Shown: piece by piece, positions 47,001 to 48,110 of the stretch | Layout of the letters: each line of letters begins with the position of its first letter | Position numbering within the stretch: the stretch's first letter is position 1 | From: Chrysogorgia sp. JL179-B06 | Taxonomy: Eukaryota; Cnidaria; Anthozoa; Scleralcyonacea; Chrysogorgiidae | Length of the DNA: 64,000 nt | Direction: 5' to 3' | NCBI GenBank assembly: GCA_035772405.1 | Contig: JAYKKM010000080.1 | Span: forward strand, 62,001 to 126,000 | Made by a program: the position numbers and the translations under genes | Notes under the pieces: model-generated | What the model was told of the DNA's origin: nothing | Database searches by the model: none | What the model saw: the letters and a program-made list of their open reading frames with translations, nothing else

Positions 47001-48105
47001 ATAAGCATTGCTACCACACTGTAATGTACTGTAGGAAGAGTGACTAGTTAATGTACTTATTTTCTGTGGGTTATTTTATAATTTAAAATAAATAGAAAAC
47101 AGTTCTTCGATGTTTCCATTGAGTTACACTTTATATAAACACTAGTGCATGTTAATTGGTAGAACTCAAAATAACAACCGATTTGGTATTGTGTGTACAG
47201 TGTGCCATGTACCTGTGTGTTGAATTTAGGTAAAACAAGATATATACTGTAGTTATCAAATTAACTGTTGAGATCGAGATGTATTTGGTAAATCCTATTG
47301 TCATCCTTAGGTGTTGGACATTATTAGTACAGACAACGTTAAAAATACAGTTCCTTTTCTGACCAAGTTTGAAATTTCCTATTGGAATTCCAATAGGAAT
47401 TCCTATAGGAAATTTATTCCTATTAGATTTTGGCCCAATTCCTATAGGAAATGCAATTTTCTTATAGGAATTCCTACAGGATTTTTTCATAAGGGATACG
47501 ATGTAAACATAAATAATTTGTCTTGAAAAGCAAATTTTGGTTTCAACTTATATATACAGTGTACTTAATCCATGACCATGTGCAGAGATTTTGTTAAACT
47601 TAAGCGTGCAGTAGAACGTTGCGTCTAAATATTACCAGACCTTATTATCAGAATGTTCCTCACAGAAATTGCCAAAAATGCACTCCTGGGGCTTTCAAAA
47701 TTTAAAATTCAAAATCCTCCCTAGAGAAATTTGCGGCAAACCTGCGAACACAAACTTCACAGGATTTGTCTTACTGCCCCCTGGCAAAATAGTCCTGCTT
47801 ATGGCTATGATTATGGCGTAGTATACTGTATACTGTATACTGTATACTGTATACTGTATACTGTATACTGTATACTGTATACTGTATACTGTATACTGTA
47901 TATAAGATGGTGCATTAAATATGTACAGTACTGTATATGTGTCACATGTGTAATTGTTTGGCAACTAATTCAAAACTTCCACTTGTGTTTCTATAATTAT
48001 CGATTTCTTAAATAATATAAACTTAATCCATACACTCTCACTGCCATCAACATTGTTCTCATCATTTTCATCCAGATCATCTGAGCCAAGCCAAGACCAA
48101 CTCAT
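240..48105 (-). CDS. XRCC6: Ku70 (XRCC6) gene, 20 exons, 3' end outside window
   Basis: Ku70 pairs with Ku80 as a ring that binds broken DNA ends in the nucleus and recruits the non-homologous end-joining machinery. I assembled 20 minus-strand exons (48023-48105, 40632-40734, 38807-38881, 36734-36781, 33882-33936, 31503-31593, 29273-29351, 27083-27106, 22443-22526, 21511-21590, 16380-16463, 15488-15584, 15176-15238, 14582-14633, 12252-12340, 10343-10471, 5312-5423, 3914-3997, 2132-2209, 240-352). They total 1623 nt, exactly 541 codons, with no stop, all GT-AG, with phases matching at every junction. Family landmarks in order: acidic N-terminus; vWA strand [14 protein letters not shown] (about residue 35); [26 protein letters not shown] and [58 protein letters not shown]. 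Human Ku70 continues about 70 residues further with a basic linker and SAP domain, so the final exon(s) lie below position 1. Introns reach 7.3 kb and hold nearly all the repeats listed here. The identification rests on protein similarity recalled from the family; exon edges come from the sequence. Confidence 0.96.
491..800. repeat. Dispersed repeat, copy A (inverse copy at 46180-46515)
   Basis: The segment with the ATACAATCTCGATTGTGATT and CCACCTACAAAATATC strings recurs in reverse complement at 46180-46515, including the GCCTCAGCCTTCGGCTTCGG block. An internal inverted pair (668-680 and 784-796) suggests a non-autonomous DNA element. No coding capacity. Confidence 0.7.
800..921. repeat. MITE-like 27-bp perfect inverted repeat
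   Basis: Arms 800-826 and 895-921 are perfect reverse complements (core ACTGGTCATGCTATGC) around a 68-bp AT-rich centre. Confidence 0.8.
923..1226. repeat. MITE, CCATAGT(C/T)AAT-terminus family, copy 1
   Basis: Shares the block TTATTAATATTAAAAT, a CAACCCAAATGCTGCTATTGG-type string and CTTCATTATACAGAAAATAC with copies at 21807-22332 and 57866-58347. Termini are inverted (CCATAGTTAATA ... TATTAACTAT). Confidence 0.7.
1227..2131. other. Intron 19 remainder, AT-rich
   Basis: No exon seen. Around 1850 a CTTTATTTGAGTGTC string resembles a reversed LINE tail, and 1990-2050 is AT-rich low-complexity DNA. Confidence 0.5.
2132..2209 (-). CDS. XRCC6: Ku70 exon 19 (C-terminal arm)
   Basis: Residues 479-503: [20 protein letters not shown] then FKDLS; vertebrates have [18 protein letters not shown]. 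Acceptor GTGAAG|CG completes a Ser codon with exon 18; donor TCAG|GTAAAA. Confidence 0.95.
2365..2790. repeat. Foldback element, ~200-bp imperfect arms
   Basis: Nearly the whole segment is an inverted repeat: CAGGGTCATGCGCAGTAGCA at the left returns as TGCTACTGCGCATGATC at the right. The best-matched core is 2540-2562 against 2576-2598 (GATTTTGGCTTGGCG). Confidence 0.8.
3199..3335. repeat. MITE with 16-bp inverted termini
   Basis: TATGCATGACAAAATT (3199-3214) and its reverse complement (3320-3335) bound a 137-bp AT-rich unit with inner palindromes of TTAATTGTAC type. Confidence 0.7.
3370..3480. repeat. MITE, TIR AATTAAGGATTTACACTA
   Basis: Perfect 18-bp arms at 3370-3387 and 3463-3480, with a second inner pair GATATTTGAAAA / TTTTCAAATATC. 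Confidence 0.8.
3481..3788 (+). mobile_element. LINE 3' end (5'-truncated)
   Basis: Frame from 3481 reads [19 protein letters not shown] then FKSKLTF and stop, the usual C-terminus of LINE reverse transcriptases (WNSLPxxIR...FKxxL). An AT-rich 3' UTR follows, ending in AATAAAGTTCATTCAA at about 3768-3783. Upstream RT sequence is absent. Confidence 0.75.
3914..3997 (-). CDS. XRCC6: Ku70 exon 18 (C-terminal arm)
   Basis: Residues 451-477: [15 protein letters not shown] and HPSNIENP, matching TPEQVGKMKAIVEKL and SFENP in the helical arm. Acceptor TTTTAG, donor CCAT|GTAAGA. Confidence 0.96.
4135..4220. repeat. (AGAC)n microsatellite
   Basis: About 21 uninterrupted AGAC tetranucleotides. Confidence 0.97.
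4221..5311. other. Intron 17 remainder
   Basis: No exon recognised. Around 4370-4450 there is a decayed repeat of possible LINE origin. At 5090-5125 an imperfect GTAACACACTCGG...CGTGTGTTACAC hairpin occurs, a short palindrome style seen several times in this window. Confidence 0.4.
5312..5423 (-). CDS. XRCC6: Ku70 exon 17
   Basis: Residues 413-449 plus one base: [30 protein letters not shown]. Matches [26 protein letters not shown]. Acceptor CTCAAG, donor AAAG|GTTTGT. Confidence 0.97.
5579..6359. mobile_element. hAT-type non-autonomous transposon
   Basis: Starts CAGGGGCGGATT and ends AATCCGCCCTTG, with further inverted GGGGCC/CCCC blocks inside. Flanks GTACGAAG (5571-5578) and GTATGAAG (6360-6367) form an 8-bp target duplication with one mismatch. 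CAG-type ends plus an 8-bp duplication are hAT hallmarks. No transposase frame; a 116-bp palindrome lies inside. Confidence 0.82.
6114..6229. repeat. Near-perfect 116-bp palindrome
   Basis: Two arms of about 58 bp meet at GATGATATATCATC (6166-6179) with almost no spacer; nested within the hAT-type element. Confidence 0.85.
6397..6793. mobile_element. TTAA-flanked MITE
   Basis: TTAA (6393-6396) then AGTGCCAATGAATCGAAAAT; the right end is the reverse complement with T for C, followed by TTAA (6794-6797). TTAA duplication and AGTG/AGGG ends fit Kolobok (T2-type) or piggyBac-type MITEs; the family choice is inference. Confidence 0.8.
6871..7788. mobile_element. Tc1/mariner-type MITE with a nested second element
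   Basis: TACAGTAAAACCCGCGTATA at the left end returns inverted at 7753-7788. TA-bounded CAGTAAAACC termini are typical of pogo/mariner-type non-autonomous elements. The centre is interrupted by the 7278-7703 element. Confidence 0.85.
7278..7703. mobile_element. Nested MITE, TIR TAAGGTGGCTCCCTACTG
   Basis: Inverted termini of more than 30 bp (7278-7311 and 7670-7703), plus a subterminal GAGATTGAAATTTGCATTTT-type repeat. It sits inside the 6871-7788 element and so inserted later. Confidence 0.85.
8481..9175. mobile_element. Nested TTAA-type MITE
   Basis: GTGCCTATCCGGGGTTTGGG at the left, mirrored as CCCCGAACCCCAGATAAGCAC at the right, each next to TTAA. Inner inverted copies of AATATCTTGTCGT occur. 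It is itself interrupted by the palindrome at 8856-8950. Confidence 0.75.
8856..8950. repeat. Palindrome with AGCAGCAGTGTTTTATC arms
   Basis: TTAATAAAC...CAGTGTTTTATCAGAT mirrors ATCTGATAAAACACGTGCTG...GTTTATTAA around GAGGGCGTAGCCC. Possible recent insertion into the 8481-9175 MITE. Confidence 0.75.
9577..9846. mobile_element. TTAA-type MITE, left end lost
   Basis: Right end CGTGTCATAGGCACT|TTAA; the mirrored left copy begins at TATGACACGAAAATTG without its TTAA. The centre is an inverted repeat around CAAACACCATTGTC. Confidence 0.7.
9853..10342. other. Intron 16 segment with MITE end and LINE-like tail
   Basis: 9906-9990 matches the left end of the 13685-14520 MITE (AAAGTGCCCCTAGC, TTTTCATTAA, TCTTCTCGAGTA). 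10020-10130 resembles a LINE 3' tail (GTGGTGTCCCAGCC to AATAAACTATAAACTA). No exon seen. Confidence 0.5.
10343..10471 (-). CDS. XRCC6: Ku70 exon 16 (core)
   Basis: Residues 370-412, 43 codons in phase 0: [26 protein letters not shown] and [10 protein letters not shown], the Ku strands near the DNA-encircling bridge. Acceptor TGTTTAG, donor CAG|GTATAA. Confidence 0.97.
10632..11140. mobile_element. MITE with 31-bp inverted termini
   Basis: CACTGATCTCTAAATAAAGA... (10632-10662) is mirrored at 11110-11140 with one mismatch. A second inner pair around CTAAGGGACCAA / TTGGTCCCTTAG suggests a nested element. Confidence 0.85.
11695..11745 (-). ncRNA. Hammerhead ribozyme-like motif (minus copy)
   Basis: On the minus strand: CTGATGA (11735-11729), a short stem-II hairpin, GAAAC-type core with GTC at 11711-11709, then AGTA. 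Forms a divergent pair with the copy that starts at 11740. Confidence 0.6.
11740..11825 (+). ncRNA. Hammerhead ribozyme-like motif and Penelope terminal sequence (plus copy)
   Basis: TACT-CTGATGA (11749-11755), GGGC/GCTC stem II with a TTC loop, GAAAC, GTC ending at 11775. The sequence after it (GTTACTAAAAATCT, GGCAGTTCACCACCTTTTCA) is shared with the copies at 13189 and 27945. Stem I is less well paired than in the 27945 copy because ACGG replaces AGTA. Confidence 0.6.
11936..12235. repeat. Palindromic repeat cluster
   Basis: GGTGAATATCGGTGAATAAAAA mirrors TTTTTATTCACCGATATTCA around CCGAGACGAAG; GAGGTGATTATCGAG / ATAATCACCTCACG bracket the distal half. Likely a decayed MITE next to exon 15. 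Confidence 0.6.
12252..12340 (-). CDS. XRCC6: Ku70 exon 15 (core)
   Basis: Residues 341-369: [20 protein letters not shown] then SQFLYPDEK, a near-invariant Ku70 region (LMLMGFKP, HYLRPSLFVYPEE). Acceptor TATATAG, donor AAG|GTAATC. Confidence 0.97.
12489..12636. repeat. Cluster of TTCACATGTGA-type palindromes
   Basis: The self-complementary core (T)CACATGTGA, intact or degenerate, occurs about nine times in under 150 bp in alternating orientation, so both strands read similarly. Origin unknown. Confidence 0.8.
12675..12725. repeat. Short dispersed repeat (copy at 38010-38065)
   Basis: GTATTAGGAGCATTA...ATAGTCT(T/C)AATGCTC and TTACAACAATATAT are shared with 38010-38065. Confidence 0.6.
13183..13262 (+). 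repeat. Truncated Penelope/hammerhead terminal copy
   Basis: From 13189 the sequence AAGGGCTCCGCTCGAAACGT matches the 3' half of the hammerhead at 27945 and continues through GTTACTAAAAATCTTGGCAG. The CTGATGA half of the core is missing, so it cannot fold as a hammerhead. Confidence 0.7.
13685..14520. mobile_element. TTAA-flanked MITE with nested SINE-like and palindromic inserts
   Basis: TTAA|AGTGCCCCTAGCCC at the left and GAGGCACT|TTAA at the right, with inverted subterminal blocks such as TAAATAAATTATTGTCTTCTC. Inside are the GACACGAGAAGTGCGAAGA palindrome (13961-14005) and pieces of the tRNA-derived repeat also found at 30930-31315. Confidence 0.7.
14582..14633 (-). CDS. XRCC6: Ku70 exon 14 (core)
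   Basis: Residues 323-339 plus one base: [17 protein letters not shown], equivalent to IILEKEETEELKRFDDP. Acceptor TATTTAG, donor CCTG|GTAACT. Confidence 0.94.
15176..15238 (-). CDS. XRCC6: Ku70 exon 13 (core)
   Basis: Residues 302-322, 21 codons in phase 0: [17 protein letters not shown], equivalent to LLLPSDTKRSQIYGSRQ. Acceptor CTCTAG, donor AAG|GTAACT. Confidence 0.93.
15488..15584 (-). CDS. XRCC6: Ku70 exon 12 (core)
   Basis: Residues 270-301: [18 protein letters not shown] then [13 protein letters not shown], equivalent to the [24 protein letters not shown] segment. Acceptor TTTAACAG, donor GAG|GTAAAA. Confidence 0.92.
15650..16142. repeat. 18-bp minisatellite, about 27 units
   Basis: Consensus GTTTTGTGATGGAAAAAC, also with TTTCGTGATGG variants, in intron 11. 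The 18-bp period is a multiple of three with no stop in several frames on both strands, which creates long spurious ORFs. Confidence 0.97.
16380..16463 (-). CDS. XRCC6: Ku70 exon 11 (start of Ku core)
   Basis: Residues 242-268 with split codons at both ends. VQKKDNKKR and [12 protein letters not shown] align with the RVRxKExxKR ... LKLxxDIxISVG entry into the beta-barrel core. Acceptor CTGTCTAG, donor CAGT|GTAAGT. Lies 239 bp from the 18-bp minisatellite in intron 11. Confidence 0.92.
16686..16710. repeat. Poly-C tract
   Basis: About 19 consecutive C residues (16691-16709) in intron 10, one of several long C/G homopolymers in the window. Confidence 0.95.
17240..17388. repeat. Inverted repeat, ATTACGGGAAAATATCAGACC arms
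   Basis: The left arm (17240-17284) is mirrored at 17342-17388, including CGGTCATTACGGGAAAATAT and TTATTAACC. A related CATTACGGGAAATAACGG string lies at 17648-17666. Confidence 0.75.
17801..18309. mobile_element. TTAA-flanked MITE with AGGGAAATGGCAAT ends
   Basis: TTAA|AGGGAAATGGCAAT and ATTGCCATTTCCCT|TTAA, with subterminal inverted TTTGAAAGAACTTTTAAAAT. The TTAAAGGG end resembles the T2/Kolobok MITE consensus known from frogs; assignment is inference. Confidence 0.85.
18553..18932. mobile_element. MITE, TIR AGATAATAAATAAAACTAGA
   Basis: About 27-bp inverted termini, and a second inner pair GGGAACCAATTGAA / TTCAATTGGTTCCC, the right-hand copy at 18867-18880. Confidence 0.8.
18933..19612. 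other. Intron 10 segment, unique AT-rich DNA
   Basis: No exon, repeat unit or RNA gene recognised. Confidence 0.5.
19613..20137. repeat. Mixed 15/27-bp minisatellite
   Basis: Alternating AATCAGTATGTCACT and AATCATTATGTCACT-CAGTATATCACT modules with interspersed CAGCTCTGACT spacers; higher-order repeats of about 40-55 bp are visible. Confidence 0.95.
20247..20342. repeat. (ATT)n microsatellite
   Basis: About 32 uninterrupted ATT triplets in intron 10. Confidence 0.98.
20708..21117. mobile_element. TTAA-type MITE with long inner inverted repeat, left end lost
   Basis: Right end TTGTTGCCAATGTCCT|TTAA. The inner arms (about 20750-20826 and 20940-21015) are nearly perfect, including TGGTCTCTGACGTCAGGTGT. 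The left terminus has no matching end. Confidence 0.75.
21259..21345 (+). repeat. tRNA-derived SINE head
   Basis: Internal polymerase III promoter: A box TAGCTCAGTGGTC and B box GGTTCAATTCC (21318-21328). A tandem CAGGGTCG duplication spoils the cloverleaf between them, so it is a SINE head and not a functional tRNA. The downstream body continues to about 21500, next to exon 10. Confidence 0.7.
21511..21590 (-). CDS. XRCC6: Ku70 exon 10
   Basis: Residues 215-240 plus two bases. Acidic [12 protein letters not shown] then AEKFEELLT, matching the vWA-to-core region before LLRRVR. Acceptor TTTTTTAG, donor CCAG|GTGTCT. Confidence 0.92.
21807..22332. mobile_element. CATAGTCAAT-terminus MITE, copy 2, with nested MITE
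   Basis: CATAGTCAATGGAAATACAT at the left is mirrored at 22311-22332. A nested unit (21887-22126) has its own 33-bp inverted ends (CTGCATGAAAAAATGG / CCATTTTTTCGTGCAG). The right half carries the block shared with 923-1226 and 57866-58347. Confidence 0.8.
21887..22126. mobile_element. Nested MITE
   Basis: Inverted ends CTGCATGAAAAAATGGATTT and its mirror, with inner palindromic pieces around TTTACTATAGGAGTAAA. Inserted into the 21807-22332 element. Confidence 0.75.
22443..22526 (-). CDS. XRCC6: Ku70 exon 9 (vWA end)
   Basis: Residues 187-214, 28 codons in phase 0, [15 protein letters not shown] to REFDISLFYE; vertebrate Ku70 has DLRDTGIFLDLMHLK and FDISLFYRD. Acceptor TTTTTTCAG, donor GAG|GTGAGA. 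Confidence 0.97.
22628..24782. repeat. 27-bp minisatellite, about 80 units
   Basis: Consensus TTACTTTACCAGTAAGAGCA + AAGATTC, in intron 8. Each unit contains CTTACT-TTACC-AGTAAG, a 6-bp stem with 5-nt loop, so the array is a string of potential hairpins. The 27-bp period keeps several frames open on both strands. Confidence 0.98.
24783..25029. other. AT-rich low-complexity segment
   Basis: Runs of ATTATTCCCATTATTC- and CACATTAATCA-type simple sequence; nothing else seen. Confidence 0.6.
25030..25770 (-). pseudogene. LINE reverse transcriptase C-terminal relic
   Basis: Minus-strand frames, broken by several stops, read [10 protein letters not shown]...[10 protein letters not shown]...[13 protein letters not shown] upstream and [20 protein letters not shown] then [19 protein letters not shown] downstream. 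This order matches the C-terminal region of LINE reverse transcriptases (RLYLPRxxGGRGL ... VxPVVIGALG). Stops and frame changes make it dead. Confidence 0.6.
25771..26494. other. Intron 8 segment without recognised features
   Basis: Short open frames exist but resemble nothing I know. A direct repeat (ACTTATCCACTGGATAGCG / ACTTATCCACCGGATAGCG) lies at 26434-26472. Confidence 0.4.
26495..26735. mobile_element. MITE with ~40-bp inverted termini
   Basis: TAATACAGTCTGTGAAAACTCGC... (26495-26537) is mirrored at 26695-26735 with very few mismatches. The TACAGT start suggests a mariner-type element. Confidence 0.85.
27083..27106 (-). CDS. XRCC6: Ku70 exon 8, 24-nt microexon
   Basis: Eight codons, RQAKTKAK, in phase 0, filling exactly the gap between exons 7 and 9 and matching the vertebrate RARTKAGD segment. 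Acceptor TTTTTTTCAG, donor AAG|GTATGT. A (TA)n tract begins about 14 bp upstream of its acceptor (from 27120). Confidence 0.9.
27120..27239. repeat. (TA)n microsatellite
   Basis: About 118 bp of TA repeats, broken once near 27143-27153. It lies between the Ku70 microexon acceptor and the Penelope coding relic, and runs straight into the latter. Confidence 0.97.
27240..27647 (+). mobile_element. Penelope-like element, GIY-YIG endonuclease domain
   Basis: Open frame of about 135 codons to a stop at 27645. It shows CNTCPF, then [30 protein letters not shown], an HFN...H motif and an R..E motif, ending [11 protein letters not shown]. This is the C-terminal GIY-YIG endonuclease of Penelope-like retroelements, with its cysteine-rich lead-in. 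The reverse transcriptase half is absent; the frame abuts the (TA)n tract, so the element is 5'-truncated. A hammerhead-like motif follows in the same orientation at 27945. It lies in Ku70 intron 7, antisense to the gene. Confidence 0.9.
27945..28020 (+). ncRNA. Hammerhead ribozyme of the Penelope-like element
   Basis: All core parts are in order: stem-I strand TACT, CTGATGA (27955-27961), stem II GGGC-TCC-GCTC, GAAAC (27974-27978), cleavage triplet GTC (27979-27981), stem-I return AGTA. Stem III is minimal, as described for Penelope hammerheads, which may need dimers to cut. The 3' sequence to about 28020 matches the copies at 11740 and 13189. Confidence 0.8.
28409..29010 (+). mobile_element. 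LINE 3' end with RT C-terminus
   Basis: Frame 28430-28738 reads [45 protein letters not shown], the C-terminal region of LINE reverse transcriptases (R..F..P..RT...KSFF.R.S.LWN.L...FK..L). The 3' UTR ends GTGTATGTAACCACGAAAAC then AAATAAATAAATAG near 29012. Confidence 0.75.
29045..29150. repeat. Inverted repeat
   Basis: TTAGCAACAGAACGATAGAT (29020-29039) and TTCTTTAAAAAACCCTGCTT are mirrored around 29085-29150 (GGGGTTTTTTTAAAGAA, ATCTATCGTTCTGTTGCTAA). Confidence 0.7.
29273..29351 (-). CDS. XRCC6: Ku70 exon 7 (vWA)
   Basis: Residues 153-178. Contains [14 protein letters not shown], one of the most conserved Ku70 strings. Acceptor TTTAG|T, donor TTCAG|GTACAG. Confidence 0.97.
29520..29765 (+). 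pseudogene. LINE RT C-terminal remnant
   Basis: A broken frame reads [11 protein letters not shown], stop, [20 protein letters not shown], matching the R.WNxLP...FKxxL LINE C-terminus. Frame shifts upstream; truncated. Confidence 0.55.
29766..30929. other. Intron 6 segment without recognised genes
   Basis: A loose repeat of GGAATTTCC/CATGTGACATT-like phrases occurs between 30130 and 30420 (for example TGAAATTTTCC, TGGAATTTCC, CATGTGACATT). 30555-30625 repeats TGCTAGGCCTTGG / TGCCAGGCCCTGG. Confidence 0.4.
30985..31315. repeat. tRNA-derived SINE plus inverted repeat
   Basis: Minus-strand tRNA-like head (31056 to 30985): A box TGGCTCAATGGTTAGAGCG and B box GGTTCGATTCC. Next to it, 31150-31210 and 31259-31315 are inverted copies of CACTGCTGTAGTGAATGTGG / GGAGTAGACAGA. 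Fragments of the same unit lie at 14120-14390. Confidence 0.7.
31503..31593 (-). CDS. XRCC6: Ku70 exon 6 (vWA)
   Basis: Residues 123-151 with split codons at both ends. Core [16 protein letters not shown] aligns with the Ku70 motif DYSLSEVLWVCANLFS. Acceptor TTTTTAAG, donor CGAG|GTATAA. Confidence 0.95.
31594..32161. other. Intron 5 segment
   Basis: A lone TTAAAGTGC MITE-like end at 31657 and AT-rich DNA; no exon or repeat array seen. Confidence 0.4.
32170..32899. mobile_element. hAT-type non-autonomous element with internal inverted repeats
   Basis: Begins CAGTGGCGGCACT and ends AGTGCCGCCACTG. Flanks AATTTGAT (32162-32169) and ATTTTGAT (32900-32907) form an 8-bp duplication with one mismatch. 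Inside, TTTCGAAACCGTAGACGGTC is mirrored (32470 and 32860 regions), and CGTAGTGCCGCCGC at 32455-32468 looks like a second terminus. Confidence 0.82.
33226..33243. repeat. Poly-G tract
   Basis: An 18-bp run of G in intron 5. Confidence 0.95.
33301..33350. repeat. Direct repeat
   Basis: GTGAAAGTATTAAATTC-GGACAAAATTGGAC-type phrase is repeated in tandem (33293-33345). Confidence 0.6.
33882..33936 (-). CDS. XRCC6: Ku70 exon 5 (vWA)
   Basis: Residues 104-121 plus one base: [18 protein letters not shown], matching the Ku70 segment LDxPGAKRILELDQ. Acceptor TTTTTAG, donor AATG|GTTTGG. Confidence 0.93.
34141..34595. repeat. Dispersed repeat with CGGGCTAC termini, copy 1
   Basis: ACAAGACGCCCGTTAGGCGT at the left and CAGGTAGCCCGAGTAATAAA at the right; the same ends occur inverted at about 44058-44925, and a related GAGGCGTCTTGTTTAATAT lies near 50632. 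Contains four tandem GCGTGCGATTGTAA units (34283-34339). Confidence 0.7.
34873..35404. repeat. Foldback element, ~185-bp arms
   Basis: ACTCCACCCCCAAAACAAGT...CATTTTGTTCTGAATGCGGG is mirrored as CCCGCAATCAGAACAAATAT...TTTTGTGGGTGGAGTATC. Centre about 35130. It directly abuts the next MITE. Confidence 0.85.
35413..36611. mobile_element. TTAA-type MITE with nested insertions
   Basis: Left end (TTGA)AGTGCCTATGAAATGAAAAC, right end TTTTCCTTTCATATAGACACT|TTAA. Inside are the 35521-35914 element and an inverted pair around GACGTCAAAACGTTTCTACA (35952-35990 and 36108-36150). Confidence 0.75.
35521..35914. mobile_element. Nested TA-flanked MITE, TIR GGGACTTTAAGATCTACGA
   Basis: About 44-bp inverted ends (35521-35563 and 35870-35914) with few mismatches, bounded by TA on both sides, suggesting a Tc1/mariner-type element. 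Confidence 0.8.
36734..36781 (-). CDS. XRCC6: Ku70 exon 4 (vWA)
   Basis: Residues 88-103, 16 codons in phase 0: [16 protein letters not shown], equivalent to the EKDKN...IYVLQ segment of vertebrate Ku70. Acceptor TTATAG, donor CAG|GTTGGT. Confidence 0.95.
36866..36884. repeat. Poly-C tract
   Basis: A run of about 18 C preceded by CACACCC. Confidence 0.9.
36940..37290 (+). mobile_element. LINE RT C-terminal fragment
   Basis: Open frame 36988-37275 reads [42 protein letters not shown] and a KPGKQ motif, resembling the extreme C-terminus of a LINE polyprotein (K.QQ.K...H..R....R..KQLLF). No upstream RT core; in intron 3, antisense to Ku70. Confidence 0.65.
37472..37715. mobile_element. TTAA-flanked MITE, near-perfect termini
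   Basis: TTAA|AGTGCATATAACGTCTGTGG and its mirror, with about 36-bp arms that continue as a longer imperfect inverted repeat to the centre. High identity suggests a young copy. Confidence 0.88.
38010..38065. repeat. Short dispersed repeat (copy at 12675-12725)
   Basis: Shares GTATTAGGAGCATTA, CAATGCTCTTACAACAATAT with the 12.7-kb copy; preceded by an (ATA)n run at 37985-38012. Confidence 0.6.
38170..38343. repeat. Inverted repeat, TGTGGCTTCTTTTTTCAGAG arms
   Basis: The left arm through GTCAAATAGCTT is mirrored at 38313-38343 (AAGCTATTTGACTCGGAAAA). Confidence 0.75.
38807..38881 (-). CDS. XRCC6: Ku70 exon 3 (vWA)
   Basis: Residues 63-87, exactly 25 codons in phase 0. Ends [17 protein letters not shown], matching the Ku70 segment leading to the conserved FxGT turn. 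Acceptor GACAG, donor ACA|GTAAGT. Confidence 0.95.
38920..40240. repeat. Minisatellite, 17- and 24-bp ACTGCACTACAAA variants
   Basis: 39183-39560 is mostly a 24-bp unit (CTACACTACAAACTACACAC + TGCA); 39690-40170 is a very regular 17-bp unit (CTACAAACTGCACTGCA). Both are built from the CTGCA/CTACA pentamer. It fills most of intron 2 and opens spurious frames on both strands. Confidence 0.97.
40632..40734 (-). CDS. XRCC6: Ku70 exon 2 (first vWA strand)
   Basis: Residues 29-62. Contains [16 protein letters not shown], equivalent to the first beta strand and following loop of the Ku70 vWA domain, then an acidic turn and FHLCMK. Acceptor is CTAG|G, donor AAG|GTGGTG. Confidence 0.95.
40735..41551. 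other. Intron 1 distal segment
   Basis: AT-rich; no exon or repeat recognised apart from a pyrimidine-rich run at 41235-41280. Confidence 0.4.
41552..43015 (-). pseudogene. Ty1/copia-like retrotransposon relic (gag-protease-RNase H)
   Basis: On the minus strand, in copia order: a gag piece ([32 protein letters not shown], about 43010-42870), a gag/zinc-knuckle region with SRCSICDSK (42606-42385), an aspartic protease with [19 protein letters not shown] (DSG active site, 42381-42106), then an RNase H end ([41 protein letters not shown], 41794-41552). Integrase and reverse transcriptase are missing between protease and RNase H, where only about 300 bp remain. Frames are broken and no LTRs were recognised. 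Confidence 0.7.
43045..43130. repeat. Inverted repeat
   Basis: ACGGCTCGA...GCTATATATACGCAC is mirrored as GTGTGCTGTATATATAG...TCGAGCCG. Confidence 0.65.
43218..43397. mobile_element. 180-bp MITE, TIR CAGGCGCGGATTTAGAAGTT
   Basis: About 35-bp near-perfect inverted termini (43218-43252 and 43363-43397). The CAG...CTG ends resemble hAT MITEs; the target duplication is unclear. Confidence 0.85.
44058..44925. repeat. Dispersed repeat with CGGGCTAC termini, copy 2
   Basis: ACTCGGGCTGCCGAGTTAGG at the left and GTAGCCCGAGTTAACGCCTA, GCGGGCGTCTTGTTAGATAT at the right mirror the 34141-34595 copy. An inverted pair AGTCGACC / GGTCGACT lies at 44810-44860. The block 44425-44500 (GACTCGGTAACTCCAAA, GAATTGAAATCGAGTA) recurs at 53798-53880. 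Confidence 0.65.
45100..45129. repeat. Poly-C tract
   Basis: CACACC then about 16 C residues. Confidence 0.9.
45747..45818 (-). repeat. tRNA-Thr(AGT)-like sequence
   Basis: Reads TAGCTCTGTTGGTAGAGTGT (A box), an anticodon-like loop CTAGTAA, and GGGTTCAAATTC (B box). The T-stem is mismatched, so it is probably a tRNA-derived SINE head. An inverted partner begins 63 bp away. Confidence 0.6.
45881..45953 (+). repeat. tRNA-Thr(AGT)-like sequence, inverted partner
   Basis: TAGCTCAGTCGGTAGAGTG, GGACTAGTAAACTGAAGATC, GGGATCAAATCCC. The A box and anticodon loop are well kept; the T-loop begins AT rather than TT. Tail-to-tail relation with the minus copy. Confidence 0.6.
46180..46515. repeat. Dispersed repeat, copy B (inverse of 491-800)
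   Basis: Reverse complement of the 491-800 unit, including CCGAAGGCTGAGGCGGATAA and CTACAGACAATTTTTGATAT. Confidence 0.7.
46516..47370. other. Intron 1 segment, apparently unique
   Basis: No exon, array or transposon end recognised. Confidence 0.4.
47373..47492. repeat. Cluster of AATTCCTATAGGAA palindromes
   Basis: Seven or so copies of the self-complementary phrase CCTATAGG / GGAATTCC in alternating register within 120 bp. Confidence 0.8.
47821..47900. repeat. (CTGTATA)n microsatellite
   Basis: About 11 perfect 7-bp units, 120 bp inside intron 1 from the first Ku70 splice donor. Confidence 0.97.
48023..48105 (-). CDS. XRCC6: Ku70 exon 1 (start codon, acidic N-terminus)
   Basis: Codes residues 1-27 plus two bases of residue 28. 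It begins MSWSWLG and runs into an Asp/Glu/Asn-rich stretch, like the acidic N-terminal tail of other Ku70 proteins. The start ATG has purine G at -3 and A at +4. The 5' splice site AA|GTTTAT is weak, but it is the only nearby GT giving the phase required by exon 2. A two-codon upstream ORF (ATG AAA TGA, 48110-48102) overlaps the start codon. Confidence 0.8.
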
Positions 48106-48110
48106 TTCAT
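48102..48110 (-). promoter_or_regulatory. Minimal upstream ORF overlapping Ku70 start
   Basis: ATG AAA TGA (minus strand, 48110 to 48102) overlaps the Ku70 ATG (48105-48103) in another frame. If the 5' UTR includes it, it could lower translation or promote reinitiation; the transcription start is not known. Confidence 0.5.
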
